IMG/VR virus record: IMGVR_UViG_3300025131_000077
Span: 1-47,091 of that record
Length of the DNA stretch: 47,091 bases
Strand: one strand, 5' to 3'
DNA from: a virus
A program made the translations under genes and the position numbers. The notes under the pieces were generated by a model. That model was not told the DNA's origin. It saw only the letters and a list, made by a program, of their open reading frames with translations, and did no database searches. Positions within the stretch are counted from its first letter, which is position 1, and every line of letters starts with the position of its first letter. This document shows, one piece after another, positions 1 through 9,789 of this stretch.

Positions 1-116
1 CATTGACCGTAGAAGAGGCAAATCCCGGATTTGGAATTGTCGGTTCTTACATGTCAATGAGATACGGATTGAAGGTTGTAAGACCATCAGTCGGTGCAAT
101 CTGTATTAACGCTTAG
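1..116 (+). CDS. C-terminal end of probable major capsid protein (partial)
   Basis: Only the last 37 complete codons are present (reading frame begins at base 3, stop TAG 114-116). The visible tail reads PGFGIVGSYMSMRYG then LKVVRPSVGAICINA. The start lies before the window. An ending in which a Tyr-Gly strand is followed by a hydrophobic 'RPxxVxxI' strand is common in HK97-fold major capsid proteins. The position directly upstream of fibre, neck and tail genes is where a capsid gene is expected. This is inference from a short fragment; another head protein is possible. Confidence 0.4.
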   Translation, partial: LTVEEANPGFGIVGSYMSMRYGLKVVRPSVGAICINA

Positions 117-144
117 ATTGAACTAATTGTTTTTACAAGGGTTC

Positions 145-165
145 GGAGGATACCCTAAATCCTCC
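145..165 (+). terminator. Hairpin after the capsid-like gene, possible terminator or attenuator
   Basis: GGAGGA (145-150) and TCCTCC (160-165) form a perfect 6-bp stem with a 9-base loop. The T-rich run ACTTTTATTT follows, just after the TAG at 116. It lies between a presumably very abundant capsid transcript and the fibre gene, where reduced read-through would make sense. Archaeal terminators are mainly T-rich and need no hairpin, so the role is inferred. Confidence 0.4.
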
Positions 166-180
166 ACTTTTATTTATAAC
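166..180 (+). promoter_or_regulatory. Possible TATA box for the collagen-like fibre gene
   Basis: The sequence CACTTTTATTTATAACC contains a TTTATAA element centred about 22 bases before the ATG at 198. Transcription would then begin at or very near the start codon. No strong Shine-Dalgarno sequence precedes the ATG (only AGAGAG). The element is a poorer match to the promoter core seen elsewhere in this window, and it overlaps the T-rich end of the preceding hairpin. Confidence 0.3.
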
Positions 181-197
181 CCGCAAGAGAGAATGTC

Positions 198-3100
198 ATG
201 GCAAAAAATGTGAAACAACTTCTAACAAGTACTAATACTTATGGGACTACAAAAGCCTTTATAGATGGAGGCGTAGGTGGTACTCTCTCAACTAAAGGAG
301 ACCTTCTCACTGTTAATCAATATGGTAGAAATATTAGAGTAGCATCAGGCTCTAATGGGCAAGCTCTAATTATAGATAATACTGCCGATGGGGGGCTAGG
401 TTGGGCAGCTTTTGCGGGCTCTAATTATTATACTGACGAAGCTACATGGGGCACAACAGATGCAAAAATTACAGGTAGTTTGACTGATGGAACTTCATCA
501 GCAGGAACTTGGAAGAGTGATGCATTAACTACATTTGGTCCCGAAGTTACATTTACGACTGGCTCAGTAATGGGTGGTAACACCGCAGCAGCTGGTTATA
601 TTACATTTGTAGAAGATACAAGTAATGGAAGTAACACTATGAAGCTTTCTGCCGCAGCTGCGATTGGTACTAATTTTGAATTAATTATGCCTGATGATGA
701 AGGAACTTCAGGATATGCTTTAGTAACTGATGGTAACAATCCTGCTCAATTATCATGGGCAGCTAATAGTGATGCTAATTATTATACAAGTGCTGGTGCA
801 TTAGGAACTAACATGTTATTAACAGGAACTATCGCAGGTGGTGGTTCTAATTGGACAGCTTCTTTTGCTAAACTTTATACCCACACAGTTTCTGGAAATA
901 TGTATATTGAAACAGGGGCTCGAACTCAATATACTATCGACCCTAATCTTGGCGCTACCAGAATGAAAATACAAGATTCAGGTATGTCATCTGGTGGGTC
1001 TTCTTATAAATATTTCCCTAACATTGAATTAAAACAAGATGCTACAGATGGAGCTGGTGGTGAGAATGCTGGATATCCAACTATATATTTTACTAAGTAT
1101 GGTCCTACATCTATAGCTAATCCAGCAGGAGACCCTGTAGGATGGAGAATGGCTGCTTCAGGAGCAGCAGGAGTAGCTTCTGCTCCTCAATCCATAGTAT
1201 GGGACTTTGCTAGTGACGCAACAACATATCAAGAAAAATTAAAATTAGCACAGGATGGTTCATTAACTATTGCAGGTGCATTTACATTACCTACAGCTGC
1301 GCCCGGTGCTAATGGTTATATTATTACAGGAGCTACTGATGGAAGTACAGCTTGGGTAGCAAATACAGGTGGAGCGCAGGGTTCCACTGGTGCTCAAGGT
1401 TCAACAGGTGCACAAGGTGCAACAGGTGGTCAAGGTGTTCAAGGAGGACAGGGAGTTCAAGGAACAACAGGTGGTCAAGGTGTTCAAGGAACAACTGGTG
1501 ATACTGGAGTACAAGGTTCAACAGGTTCTCAAGGAGCGCTTGGACCTCAAGGTTCAACTGGTGAAACTGGTGCTCAAGGTTCAACTGGTGCAACAGGTGC
1601 GCAAGGAGGAACTGGTGCTACTGGTGCTCAAGGTGGTCAAGGTGTTCAAGGAGGACAGGGAGTTCAAGGTGGTCAAGGAGTTCAAGGTGGTCAAGGAGTT
1701 CAGGGAGGACAAGGAACACAAGGTGGACAAGGTGTTCAGGGAGGACAAGGAGTCCAAGGTGGTCAGGGAACTACAGGTGCTCAAGGAGCAACTGGAGCTA
1801 CAGGAGCGCAAGGTTCTACAGGTGCAACAGGTGCACAAGGAGCTATTGGTGCTCAAGGAACAACAGGTGGTCAAGGAACTACAGGAGCACAAGGAGCTAT
1901 TGGTGCTCAAGGTCCACAAGGAGGACAGGGAGTTCAAGGAGGTCAAGGGGTTCAAGGGGTTCAAGGAGGACAAGGAACAGATGGTATAAGAGGTGGAACA
2001 GAATATATCTTTAGTACAGCTACATCTGATTCAGACCCCGGTGCAGGTAAACTTGCACTTAATCATGCTACATTTTCAAGTGTCGATGAATTATATATAG
2101 ATGATGCAGATGCAGATGGTAACGACCAACAAGCATGGTATCGAACATGGGATGATAGTACATCAACTGTTGAAGGTACAATTATATTACAATCAGCAAA
2201 TGGAGATGACACTTCATATGCTTCTTTACAAGTAACAGCTGTTTCAGAAGAGACAGGTTATTTCAAATTAACTGTCGCACCAGTTGTGGGTTCAGCTAAT
2301 CCACCTTTTGCGAACAGTGAAAATATTATATTAGCATTCCATCGTACAGGAGATAAAGGTGTCCAAGGTGGACAGGGTGTTCAAGGTAACGATGGAGATA
2401 CAGGTAGTGCAACACAAGGAACTACAGGTGCGCAGGGAGGAACTGGTGCTCAAGGAGGTACTGGAACTACAGGTGCACAAGGTGGTCAAGGAGTTCAAGG
2501 AGGACAAGGTGTTCAAGGTGGACAAGGTGTTCAGGGAGGACAAGGTGTTCAAGGAGGACAAGGAACACAAGGTGGTCAAGGAACACAAGGAGGACAAGGA
2601 GTTCAAGGTGGTCAAGGAACAACTGGTGAAACTGGAGTACAAGGTGCAACAGGTGCAACAGGTTCTCAAGGTGCAACAGGTGCACAGGGAGCAACTGGTG
2701 CTACGGGAGCGCAAGGTTCAACTGGAGCTACAGGTTCTCAAGGTGCAACAGGTGCACAGGGAGCAACTGGTGCTACTGGTGCTCAAGGTGGTCAAGGAAC
2801 ACAAGGAGGACAAGGAGTTCAGGGAGGACAAGGAACTACTGGTTCTCAAGGTGCAACCGGTGCAACTGGGGCTCAAGGTTCAACTGGAGCAACTGGTGCT
2901 CAAGGTGCTACAGGAGCACAAGGTGCTACAGGAGCTACAGGAGCACAAGGTTCTACAGGAGCACAAGGTTCTACAGGTGCACAAGGTGCAACGGGTTCAC
3001 AAGGTGGACAAGGAACACAAGGAGGACAAGGTAATACAGGTGCTACTGGTGGTGGAGGTGGATTAGGTTCACAAGGTCCACAAGGTCCTACAGGAGCAGA

Positions 3101-5303
3101 TAGTGTTATTCCCGGTCCACAAGGTCCACAAGGTCCGAAAGGTTCTGATGGTGGTCAAGGAGTTGCTGGTGCACAGGGTGATATGGGTCCACCGGGCGAC
3201 CCGGGACCAGATGGAGTTCAAGGTTCTACTGGAGCTCAAGGAGGAACGGGAACAACTGGTTCTCAAGGTGCAACAGGTGCTACAGGAGCTCAAGGTTCAA
3301 CTGGAGCTACAGGCGCGCAAGGAACTACTGGTTCTCAAGGTGCAACAGGTGCAACAGGTGCGCAGGGAGGAACTGGTGCTACAGGAGCTCAAGGTTCCAC
3401 TGGAGCTACTGGAGCTCAAGGTTCAACTGGTTCAACAGGTGCTCAAGGTGCTACAGGTGCAACAGGAGCGCAAGGTTCTACAGGTGCTACAGGGTATCGT
3501 GGAGGAACCCCATGGACATTCGATACTTCCACAAGTGATTCAGACCCCGGTTCAGGGGATATTAGGTTTAATCATGGCACTTTCAGTAGTGTTTCAAAAA
3601 TATTTATAGATGATACCGATGAAGACGGTAATGACCAACAAGCATGGATGCGTACATGGGATGATTCTTCTAGTTCAGTCGAAGGTGTTATAATCATACA
3701 GTCTGCTGATGGTAGTGATACATCTTATGCATCAATGCAAGTAACAGGAGTTTCTGAAGCATCAGGATATTTCAAAATTGATGTTACTCCATTAGTTGGT
3801 TCAGGTAATCCACCATTTAGTAATGGTGAAAGAATTGTTTTAGAATTTAATAGAACAGGTGACAAAGGAGTTCAAGGGGGACAGGGAGTTCAAGGTCCAA
3901 CTGGAGGAACAGGTGCTCAAGGTTCTACAGGAGCAACAGGAGGAACAGGAGGAACAGGAGCACAAGGTGCTACAGGAGGAACAGGTCCTCAAGGTTCTAC
4001 AGGAGCTCAGGGACCAGAAGGTGGTACAGGTAGTGCAACTCAAGGTCCACAAGGTCCAGCAGGTACTAATGGTTCAACAGGTGCACAAGGAGCTGCTGGT
4101 TCAACAGGTGCACAAGGAGCTGCTGGTGCAACAGGTGCACAGGGTGCGGCTGGTGCTACTGGTTCTCAAGGAGCTGCTGGTGCTACTGGTTCTCAAGGAG
4201 CTGCTGGTGCAACAGGTGCACAGGGTGCTGCTGGTGCTACTGGTTCTCAAGGAGCTGCGGGTGCAACAGGTGCTCAAGGTGCTGCTGGTTCAACAGGTGC
4301 ACAAGGAGCTGCTGGTGCTACTGGTTCTCAAGGAGCTGCCGGTGCTACTGGTTCTCAAGGAGCTGCTGGTTCAACAGGTGCGCAGGGTGCTGCTGGTTCT
4401 ACTGGTGCACAAGGTGCAGCAGGTTCTAATGGTTCTACTGGTGCTCAAGGTGCTACAGGTGCTACAGGTAATACAGGTTCTACAGGAGCACAGGGTGCTA
4501 CAGGAACTACAGGTAACACAGGTCCTCAAGGTTCTACAGGAGCTCAGGGACCAGAAGGTGGTACAGGTAGTGCAACTCAAGGTGGTCAAGGAGTTCAAGG
4601 TCCAGCAGGTTCTAATGGTTCAACTGGTGCTCAAGGTGCAACAGGTTCTACAGGTTCTACAGGAGCACAAGGTGCTACAGGAGGAACAGGTTCTACAGGA
4701 GCGCAAGGTCCACGTGGTAATATAGGTGCAACAGGTCCTCAAGGAGGACAAGGTGTACAAGGTCCCGGTAATGAGCCCGGTCCTGAAGGTCCACAAGGAG
4801 GACAAGGTGTTCAAGGAAGGATGGGTAATAATGGTAACACAGGAGCCCAAGGTTCTACTGGTTCAACTGGTTCAACTGGTGCTCAAGGTGCTACAGGTTC
4901 TACAGGTTCAACAGGTGCTCAAGGTGCTACAGGTTCTACAGGTTCTACAGGAGCACAAGGTTCTACAGGTTCCTCAGGTTCTACAGGAGCACAAGGGGCT
5001 ACAGGTTCTACAGGTTCTACAGGTCCACAAGGTGCACACGGTTCAGTAGGTTCAGCAGGTCCACAAGGTCCATCAGGTCCACAAGGAGCTAGTGGTGGTG
5101 GTGGTGGTGGAAGTTCAATATCACACGGAGGTTCTGGTGGTGGTGCATACGAAGTGCCCGGTGTAGGACCAGTAATAGCAGCAGGTTCAGGTGCACCACT
5201 CGACCCATTCGATATGGGAGGTAATGGTTTCGCAGGAAATGGTTATGCCTACGCTACTATTTCATCAACAAATTACTTTTGGCCAGTATGGATACAATTA
5301 TGA
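198..5303 (+). CDS. Giant collagen-like virion fibre protein (1701 aa)
   Basis: A probable receptor-binding or decoration fibre exposed on the virion. Residues 1-390 form a non-repetitive, Gly/Ser/Thr/Ala-rich region of the kind found at the base of marine phage fibres. Residues ~391-595, ~719-1100 and ~1224-1630 are long runs of Gly-X-Y triplets ([20 protein letters not shown] types), expected to form collagen-like triple helices. Two globular domains of ~120 residues interrupt the repeats (~596-718 and ~1100-1223). They are clear duplicates of each other, sharing [20 protein letters not shown] and [15 protein letters not shown]. The C-terminus (~1630-1701) is Gly-rich and then ends in a short aromatic tail. 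Y positions are mostly Q, T or V rather than hydroxyproline-type P. The repetitive DNA makes length variation by recombination likely. The family is recognised; receptor and target are unknown. Confidence 0.85.
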   Translation: MAKNVKQLLTSTNTYGTTKAFIDGGVGGTLSTKGDLLTVNQYGRNIRVASGSNGQALIIDNTADGGLGWAAFAGSNYYTDEATWGTTDAKITGSLTDGTSSAGTWKSDALTTFGPEVTFTTGSVMGGNTAAAGYITFVEDTSNGSNTMKLSAAAAIGTNFELIMPDDEGTSGYALVTDGNNPAQLSWAANSDANYYTSAGALGTNMLLTGTIAGGGSNWTASFAKLYTHTVSGNMYIETGARTQYTIDPNLGATRMKIQDSGMSSGGSSYKYFPNIELKQDATDGAGGENAGYPTIYFTKYGPTSIANPAGDPVGWRMAASGAAGVASAPQSIVWDFASDATTYQEKLKLAQDGSLTIAGAFTLPTAAPGANGYIITGATDGSTAWVANTGGAQGSTGAQGSTGAQGATGGQGVQGGQGVQGTTGGQGVQGTTGDTGVQGSTGSQGALGPQGSTGETGAQGSTGATGAQGGTGATGAQGGQGVQGGQGVQGGQGVQGGQGVQGGQGTQGGQGVQGGQGVQGGQGTTGAQGATGATGAQGSTGATGAQGAIGAQGTTGGQGTTGAQGAIGAQGPQGGQGVQGGQGVQGVQGGQGTDGIRGGTEYIFSTATSDSDPGAGKLALNHATFSSVDELYIDDADADGNDQQAWYRTWDDSTSTVEGTIILQSANGDDTSYASLQVTAVSEETGYFKLTVAPVVGSANPPFANSENIILAFHRTGDKGVQGGQGVQGNDGDTGSATQGTTGAQGGTGAQGGTGTTGAQGGQGVQGGQGVQGGQGVQGGQGVQGGQGTQGGQGTQGGQGVQGGQGTTGETGVQGATGATGSQGATGAQGATGATGAQGSTGATGSQGATGAQGATGATGAQGGQGTQGGQGVQGGQGTTGSQGATGATGAQGSTGATGAQGATGAQGATGATGAQGSTGAQGSTGAQGATGSQGGQGTQGGQGNTGATGGGGGLGSQGPQGPTGADSVIPGPQGPQGPKGSDGGQGVAGAQGDMGPPGDPGPDGVQGSTGAQGGTGTTGSQGATGATGAQGSTGATGAQGTTGSQGATGATGAQGGTGATGAQGSTGATGAQGSTGSTGAQGATGATGAQGSTGATGYRGGTPWTFDTSTSDSDPGSGDIRFNHGTFSSVSKIFIDDTDEDGNDQQAWMRTWDDSSSSVEGVIIIQSADGSDTSYASMQVTGVSEASGYFKIDVTPLVGSGNPPFSNGERIVLEFNRTGDKGVQGGQGVQGPTGGTGAQGSTGATGGTGGTGAQGATGGTGPQGSTGAQGPEGGTGSATQGPQGPAGTNGSTGAQGAAGSTGAQGAAGATGAQGAAGATGSQGAAGATGSQGAAGATGAQGAAGATGSQGAAGATGAQGAAGSTGAQGAAGATGSQGAAGATGSQGAAGSTGAQGAAGSTGAQGAAGSNGSTGAQGATGATGNTGSTGAQGATGTTGNTGPQGSTGAQGPEGGTGSATQGGQGVQGPAGSNGSTGAQGATGSTGSTGAQGATGGTGSTGAQGPRGNIGATGPQGGQGVQGPGNEPGPEGPQGGQGVQGRMGNNGNTGAQGSTGSTGSTGAQGATGSTGSTGAQGATGSTGSTGAQGSTGSSGSTGAQGATGSTGSTGPQGAHGSVGSAGPQGPSGPQGASGGGGGGSSISHGGSGGGAYEVPGVGPVIAAGSGAPLDPFDMGGNGFAGNGYAYATISSTNYFWPVWIQL
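1369..5090 (+). repeat. Triplet-codon tandem repeats encoding collagen-like Gly-X-Y
   Basis: DNA-level repetition in three blocks (about 1369-1985, 2350-3495, 3860-5090). The units are short multiples of 9 bases such as GGTGCAACA, GGTGCTCAA and GGAGGACAA, and longer stretches recur nearly exactly, for example GGAGCTGCTGGTGCTACTGG around 4140-4370. Synonymous third bases differ among units, so the array is partly degenerate at the DNA level. Long spurious reading frames on both strands in this span are side effects of the repeats. Confidence 0.85.
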
Positions 5304-5304
5304 G

Positions 5305-5318
5305 GAAAGCTTTAAATA
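5305..5318 (+). promoter_or_regulatory. BRE+TATA promoter immediately after the fibre gene
   Basis: GAAAGC (5305-5310) followed by TTTAAATA (5311-5318) matches the promoter core found at several other places in this window. It starts 2 bases after the fibre stop codon. The usual archaeal TATA-to-start distance of about 25 bases places the transcript start at or next to the ATG at 5341. It is the likely start of the neck/tail transcript. Confidence 0.55.
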
Positions 5319-5340
5319 TGAGAACGGGAGTAAATTATAT

Positions 5341-5556
5341 ATGAAGGTGCAGGAGCGCGACGAACTTCTAGTCCGAATGGATGAACGCGTAAAAACGGTA
5401 TTCAATCGTATGGAGAAGTTTGAAACTCTCTTCACTAACCACTTACATCACCATGAACAATGGGAAAATGATATAAAAGCTCAAATGAGATGGTGGGTAG
5501 GTATCGTCGTAACAGCCGCTACAGGTAGCGGAGCTATGATGATGGGAGTAATATAA
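5341..5556 (+). CDS. Small coiled-coil + membrane protein (XhlA/holin-like, 71 aa)
   Basis: The N-terminal ~45 residues are charged and helical (ERDELLVRMDERVKTV), contain a His-rich patch (NHLHHHEQWE), and are followed by one hydrophobic span ending in MMMGVI. This layout matches small XhlA/holin-associated proteins common in tailed viruses. They sit in the membrane and help release virions, but in archaeal viruses such a role is unproven. The ATG at 5341 was chosen because the frame upstream runs inside the fibre gene, the coiled coil starts here, and a TATA element lies at the right distance. The stop overlaps the next ATG (TAATG). Confidence 0.6.
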   Translation: MKVQERDELLVRMDERVKTVFNRMEKFETLFTNHLHHHEQWENDIKAQMRWWVGIVVTAATGSGAMMMGVI

Positions 5557-6020
5557 TGGCAGTAAGCATATCTTGGAACGCAACTTTCCGTAACAGAGTT
5601 CGCCTGTTGGCCGGTATCGAACAGGAAGAATTAGACAACGATACTATAGACATTCTAGCTAATATTGCAGCAGAATGGTTTAACGAAAATACAGGTACAA
5701 CTTTTTCACTTAATTCTAATAATACTTATGATAATGCAGTAATGTATTATACTTGTTATCTGGCTTGTATGGCTCAGAATGGTATAGGGATAGAGCGTAT
5801 ACAAGTAGGAGATTTAGCTGTCTATTATGAGAGCGAAGCTTATGTTCATTTTAAAGAATTAGCTGAACAACAACTAATAATGAAACTTGGACTAAGCATT
5901 AAAAGAAGCACTTACAACGCTAACCCATGGACTGGTAATGTCAACTGGATGAAAAACGTTAAAGGTGTTGATTCAACTAAGAATATGTATCCCGTACCTA
6001 ATGGAACTAGGAGGTATTAA
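5556..6020 (+). CDS. Putative head-tail connector (adaptor) protein, 154 aa
   Basis: A small, mostly helical protein (FRNRVRLLAGIEQEELDNDT, then IDILANIAAEWFNENTGT). It has the acidic N-terminal helices and compact length typical of gp6/gp15-type connectors that bind under the portal. The ATG overlaps the preceding stop, and its own stop overlaps the next ATG (TTAATG), so the three genes are translationally coupled. Order relative to the capsid end, the stopper-like gene and the tail-terminator-like gene supports the connector role. Sequence identity to a named family cannot be confirmed by eye. Confidence 0.5.
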   Translation: MAVSISWNATFRNRVRLLAGIEQEELDNDTIDILANIAAEWFNENTGTTFSLNSNNTYDNAVMYYTCYLACMAQNGIGIERIQVGDLAVYYESEAYVHFKELAEQQLIMKLGLSIKRSTYNANPWTGNVNWMKNVKGVDSTKNMYPVPNGTRRY

Positions 6021-7009
6021 TGCCCGGCCTTATAGGTTCACAAGGTGTCCGTCCGGGCGCTTTGAATATGAACAGAGTCTTTCGTGCTTTAAGATATAGA
6101 ACAGAACAGGCTCAATATGTCACTTATCATAGACCACCCATTTATGGTAAAGATAATTATGGAGTTTCAACAGGCGTAGTTAGTGGTAGTGAGATGTTAA
6201 TGCCCAACTTACCAGCTATTATTAGACCTGCTGTTACTGCGGATTATCAAATTGAAAAAGCAGGTGGTAATATTATAGGAGCTGCTAGAGTTTATACTCC
6301 TAATTTAGAAACTATAAAGAATATGCCTAATTTCGACCAAGATAATAATACTGATTTTAATGAGATAGAAGGTTGGGATAGATTAATAGTTAACAATAGA
6401 ACTATATATAGCGTTCCTACGTCTGGCACAACTGGATGGGCATCAGGCACAGCTGATATGGAGTTTACCTCTGATGGGCAAACTATTACAGCTACATTCG
6501 GTGATGATACGAATGGCACATTTTACTATAGTGCTAGTGCTCAGAATGTTCTAGAAGCAGATAGATTACGCTTCCAAATAAAGGGTAGTGGAGCAAGCAA
6601 TATAGCGCTTATGAATTTTAGTTCTTATCAGAGCGGTACTACTGCTAATGATAAACTTACCTATACTACAGGAAGTACTTTAACTATACCTACAGGTAGC
6701 TGGTTAACAGTAGATGTTCCATTTGGGAGTGGAAGTATAGATGATGGTACTAGTATATATAAGGCTGGTACTAGAACAGCACTAACTATGGCTAGTGGTT
6801 CTGCTTGGAACGAAGAAAACCCTTTTGAAAGATTTGAACTCAGTGTAGATGGAACTAAGGGTAATACTGTTATGATTAGAGGTATAGAATATTATAAGTC
6901 TATATCATGGCATGTTCATTCTTTAAAAGACATGACTGACGGCTATATTATATTTAATTGTGTAAGAACTAAAGGTAGGAGAGATTCACTAAGGAGGGCA
7001 TATGGCTGA
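6020..7009 (+). CDS. Neck (head-tail stopper-like) protein with inserted carbohydrate-binding-like domain, 329 aa
   Basis: The two ends read as one compact neck protein. Residues 1-130 include TEQAQYVTYHRPPIYG, RVYTPNLETI and EGWDRLIVNN; residues ~293-329 read ISWHVHSLKDMTDGYIIFNC. Between them, residues ~131-292 look like a beta-sandwich: ADMEFTSDGQTITATF, ADRLRFQIKGSG, GSWLTVDVPFGS and NPFERFELSVDG. That pattern resembles carbohydrate-binding modules of the CBM4/11 type. Removing it would leave a normal-size stopper. The position between connector and tail terminator fits. The gene overlaps its downstream neighbour by 8 bases, so expression is coupled. The stopper role and the CBM reading are inferred from sequence pattern. 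Confidence 0.5.
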   Translation: MPGLIGSQGVRPGALNMNRVFRALRYRTEQAQYVTYHRPPIYGKDNYGVSTGVVSGSEMLMPNLPAIIRPAVTADYQIEKAGGNIIGAARVYTPNLETIKNMPNFDQDNNTDFNEIEGWDRLIVNNRTIYSVPTSGTTGWASGTADMEFTSDGQTITATFGDDTNGTFYYSASAQNVLEADRLRFQIKGSGASNIALMNFSSYQSGTTANDKLTYTTGSTLTIPTGSWLTVDVPFGSGSIDDGTSIYKAGTRTALTMASGSAWNEENPFERFELSVDGTKGNTVMIRGIEYYKSISWHVHSLKDMTDGYIIFNCVRTKGRRDSLRRAYG

Positions 7010-7490
7010 TTTTATTAATACTATAGAACGCGCTATTATAGACCAGCTTAGAACAGACTTTTCTGGTTTTACTGTATATGGACAATATCCAGAAGCTATA
7101 GATGTTTCTTATCCATGTATTATAGTAGAACAACTTGCTAATGGTTCAGATACTCAGTTTTATGGACAGAACGCTACATTTGGTGGTAGTGATAAAACAG
7201 GAGAGATATATGGCCTTGCGTTTAGATTTCACGTTATAGTAGATAAAACTTCTTCTAAGAGTATCACCCCCGATGGTGGTAGTTCTACAGAAGTATATAA
7301 ACAAAGGAGGTTATTAAATTGGGCTATGCTCAATGTGGCAAATAGTCTCATGGATTTATCTTTTGATGCTACTAAGGTACAAATTATAGAAAGAAATTAT
7401 AATGGTTTTTCTGATGTAGCTTATAATGCTGATTTAGAACTATGGGGAGCTACTGCTACGATGGGTGTTAGTTTCGAGAATTTTAGATAA
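7002..7490 (+). CDS. Putative tail terminator / tail completion protein, 162 aa
   Basis: Starts IERAIIDQLRTDFSGFTVYG and continues YPCIIVEQLANG. This is the helix-strand-strand opening and size usual for gpU/gp17-type tail completion proteins, which cap the tail tube and join it to the neck. A near-perfect ribosome binding site AAGGAGG (6991-6997) lies 4 bases before the ATG and fixes the start, inside the end of the stopper-like gene. The late-module order (neck, terminator, tube, chaperones, tape measure) supports the call. Confidence 0.55.
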   Translation: MADFINTIERAIIDQLRTDFSGFTVYGQYPEAIDVSYPCIIVEQLANGSDTQFYGQNATFGGSDKTGEIYGLAFRFHVIVDKTSSKSITPDGGSSTEVYKQRRLLNWAMLNVANSLMDLSFDATKVQIIERNYNGFSDVAYNADLELWGATATMGVSFENFR

Positions 7491-7492
7491 GC

Positions 7493-9682
7493 ATGGCTAA
7501 GTGGACATTACCTAATAAGTTTCAACGTGGTCAAGGACAGAATGTTTATAGACAGGTGATGATGGGATATGTACCCTTTATGGCACAAAGTAAAATTGAA
7601 CAGTTTAATAAGGCATCAGATTATATTTTCTCTGAGAATCCCGGTACATCTGTATTTTCCGAAGGTGATGATAGTTATTTAGAATGGGGTCCTTCTATAG
7701 GTGGAACTGAAGCTTTTGATTTTTTAAAGAAAGATAGTTCTGTTAACGCAGGAGAAGGGCGAGAAGGTTATGTTACAGATGTATTATTACCTTATGTTCA
7801 TTGGTTATATGGAGGTAATGTTGCTTCATGGTTAGTTAACTTGCGTAGTTTACATCCTCAGGCTGGTGCTAAACAACCGTTTGCTTTTAGGGCAAGCAGA
7901 ACTTGGGATGCTATGAGTAAAACAATAGGTAAGATGACTGTAGCAGGAACTGGTTCAAAAGGAGGTGTTATTAAACCTAATAACTGGAGAGAATCTGCTG
8001 AAACTTTTGGTGGCTTAGATAAATTTGATAATTTACATGAGTTACTCGAAAAACTCTCTGTTAATGATAGAAATTTAACTCAACCAGAAAGTATGTTGGA
8101 TTATCCTACCTCAGATGGTCCTAAAGATTTATGGAGAGAATTACCATTTAAAGCCCCTCTAAGTAAATTAGTAGGAGGTACAGGTAAAACATTTGGTAGT
8201 AATCCTGCATGGTTACCTAGTAGAGGATTCTTAGCGCAAGCATCTAAAGCCTTCCAAGAATCTATACTTGATGATATCTCTGAAATTTATGCAGATGCTG
8301 AATCAGACCCCACAATAAATAAAAATCCTGTAACTGAAGGAGTAAATTACGGTGGTGAATCTCCAGAAGAATTGGGTATAGGTATTTTATGTAATAAATT
8401 AACAGAGGACGGAGAAGCAGCTAGGATAGGTATAGATAATCCAGAATTAATGAGAAAATGGGGTGAACGAGATTTAAACAAAAACCAACAGTTCTTAAAG
8501 GGTAGTAAGGTAGGTGCTTTACCTAAAGAATATGCTAGAACATTTTCAAAAGGTAATCGTCAGAATGTTGATATATCAACACAAGGAGCTGAAGGTGATT
8601 TGGTTTATACTTTAAGGTCATTAGATAATGCAGCTGGTAGAGATTTAAAGAAATTAGTACAATTAGAACAAAATTCATCAGTAGGTGTTGAAGTTACTGC
8701 TGCTAGTCTTTACAAAAAAGGAGGATATTCAGCCGCTTTTGCAGCGGAAGGATTTAAAACCACAGTTCCAGATGTTAAAACTGCTGTAAAAATTATTACA
8801 GATTTCAATCAACTACAAGCAGATATGATTAATAATGCATTTGAAGAATTAGGATTTGAAACTAGAGATATAGCACAAAGAATGAATATAGTAGCAGGTC
8901 AATTAGAAATGGAGGGTGTAAAGGAAGGAAAGGATGGATTTGGTGCTAATGTAGATATGGGAGCAACATTTCAGGCTAGACAAACTGCTGTACGTTTAAT
9001 AGACGCTATGATGATGGGTGGAGAAGGAACTGGTTTTGAATTTGTAGCCCCCTTTTATGTAGCCAAACAAAATAAAGAATATTTAGTTTCATGGAATTGG
9101 GTTATTGACCAAGGAGGAGCTACATTTTCTGACCCAGTAACTCTCGCAATGCGTGATGGTAATAGATTCTTTATAGATTTAGTAGGTAGTGCAATGTTTG
9201 CTAATGATACTAAATGGCAAGATTATAGAGATAATCGATTAAGACAACAAATGATGGATGAATATTATAGAAATGCAGCCATTGATAAATTATTAGGAAA
9301 ACAATTAGAAGGAGACATGTTATTAAGAGAACTTACGAGTATAGCTCCTCATGTAGAAGTAGGTGTAAAGGGTAATAGAGATATAATTGCTGCACTTAAT
9401 GCTAAGATTATGGCCAATATTAAGGAAAATATGGGGGGTAGTGGAGATTTTATGGCAAATATGAAAAAGAAAATGTCTGCTGGAGAACAACATTGGAAGA
9501 CTCGTTCTGAAGCCAATAAATGGGAAGGAAATAGAAAGTTTTTTGAAGATAATAGTCCTTGGGCTAACCAGACATCAAGTGGAAGACAAGAGGTTTTACA
9601 GTGGACACTTCCATTCATTAGGGCTGGTAGAGCTGGTGCAGGTGGAGCCGCAGGTCGAAAATATAAGGAAGTTGGTGCTTAA
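7493..9682 (+). CDS. Large unrecognised probable virion protein, 729 aa
   Basis: I do not recognise this family. It is a soluble-looking alpha/beta protein with no signal peptide or membrane span, with features such as RNRQNVDISTQGAEGDL, ARQTAVRLIDAMMMGGEG and a C-terminal Gly/Ala-rich segment RAGRAGAGGAAG. It lies between the tail terminator and the tail tube genes, where contractile-tailed viruses carry the sheath. None of the usual sheath N-terminal 'PGVYV' signals are visible, and it is longer than most sheaths. It is in the late operon, 2 bases after the preceding stop, so a structural role is likely. The upstream ribosome binding site is weak, suggesting coupled translation. Confidence 0.6.
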   Translation: MAKWTLPNKFQRGQGQNVYRQVMMGYVPFMAQSKIEQFNKASDYIFSENPGTSVFSEGDDSYLEWGPSIGGTEAFDFLKKDSSVNAGEGREGYVTDVLLPYVHWLYGGNVASWLVNLRSLHPQAGAKQPFAFRASRTWDAMSKTIGKMTVAGTGSKGGVIKPNNWRESAETFGGLDKFDNLHELLEKLSVNDRNLTQPESMLDYPTSDGPKDLWRELPFKAPLSKLVGGTGKTFGSNPAWLPSRGFLAQASKAFQESILDDISEIYADAESDPTINKNPVTEGVNYGGESPEELGIGILCNKLTEDGEAARIGIDNPELMRKWGERDLNKNQQFLKGSKVGALPKEYARTFSKGNRQNVDISTQGAEGDLVYTLRSLDNAAGRDLKKLVQLEQNSSVGVEVTAASLYKKGGYSAAFAAEGFKTTVPDVKTAVKIITDFNQLQADMINNAFEELGFETRDIAQRMNIVAGQLEMEGVKEGKDGFGANVDMGATFQARQTAVRLIDAMMMGGEGTGFEFVAPFYVAKQNKEYLVSWNWVIDQGGATFSDPVTLAMRDGNRFFIDLVGSAMFANDTKWQDYRDNRLRQQMMDEYYRNAAIDKLLGKQLEGDMLLRELTSIAPHVEVGVKGNRDIIAALNAKIMANIKENMGGSGDFMANMKKKMSAGEQHWKTRSEANKWEGNRKFFEDNSPWANQTSSGRQEVLQWTLPFIRAGRAGAGGAAGRKYKEVGA

Positions 9683-9702
9683 AAATAGTACGAAGGAGCA
9701 TA

Positions 9703-9735
9703 AGCTTTATATACTAGACTTGAGTATATAAAAAT
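9703..9735 (+). promoter_or_regulatory. Archaeal TATA promoter(s) for the tail tube genes
   Basis: AAGCTTTATATAC (9703-9714) is a strong match to the window's shared promoter core. A second A/T element TATATAAAAAT lies at 9725-9735. The 107-base gap 9683-9789 contains no gene and ends in a Shine-Dalgarno sequence AAAGGAG just before the ATG at 9790. A dedicated promoter makes sense for tail tube proteins, which are needed in many copies. Confidence 0.6.
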
Positions 9736-9789
9736 AGTCGAGTGAAATGTTCGCAATGTTGTCTAGACAAATAAAGGAGAAAAGATAGT

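Noticed and set aside
1333-5049. Long open frames on both strands inside the fibre gene
   Set aside because: They are shadows of the repetitive Gly-X-Y codons, have low-complexity translations and lack starts with ribosome binding sites.
7493-9682. Contractile tail sheath
   Set aside because: Position fits, but no sheath-like sequence signals are visible and no other contractile-tail gene is present in the window.
9714-9766. CTAGAC ... GTCTAG inverted repeat in the tail tube leader
   Set aside because: Only 6 bases with a 41-base spacing in an A/T-rich leader; expected by chance.
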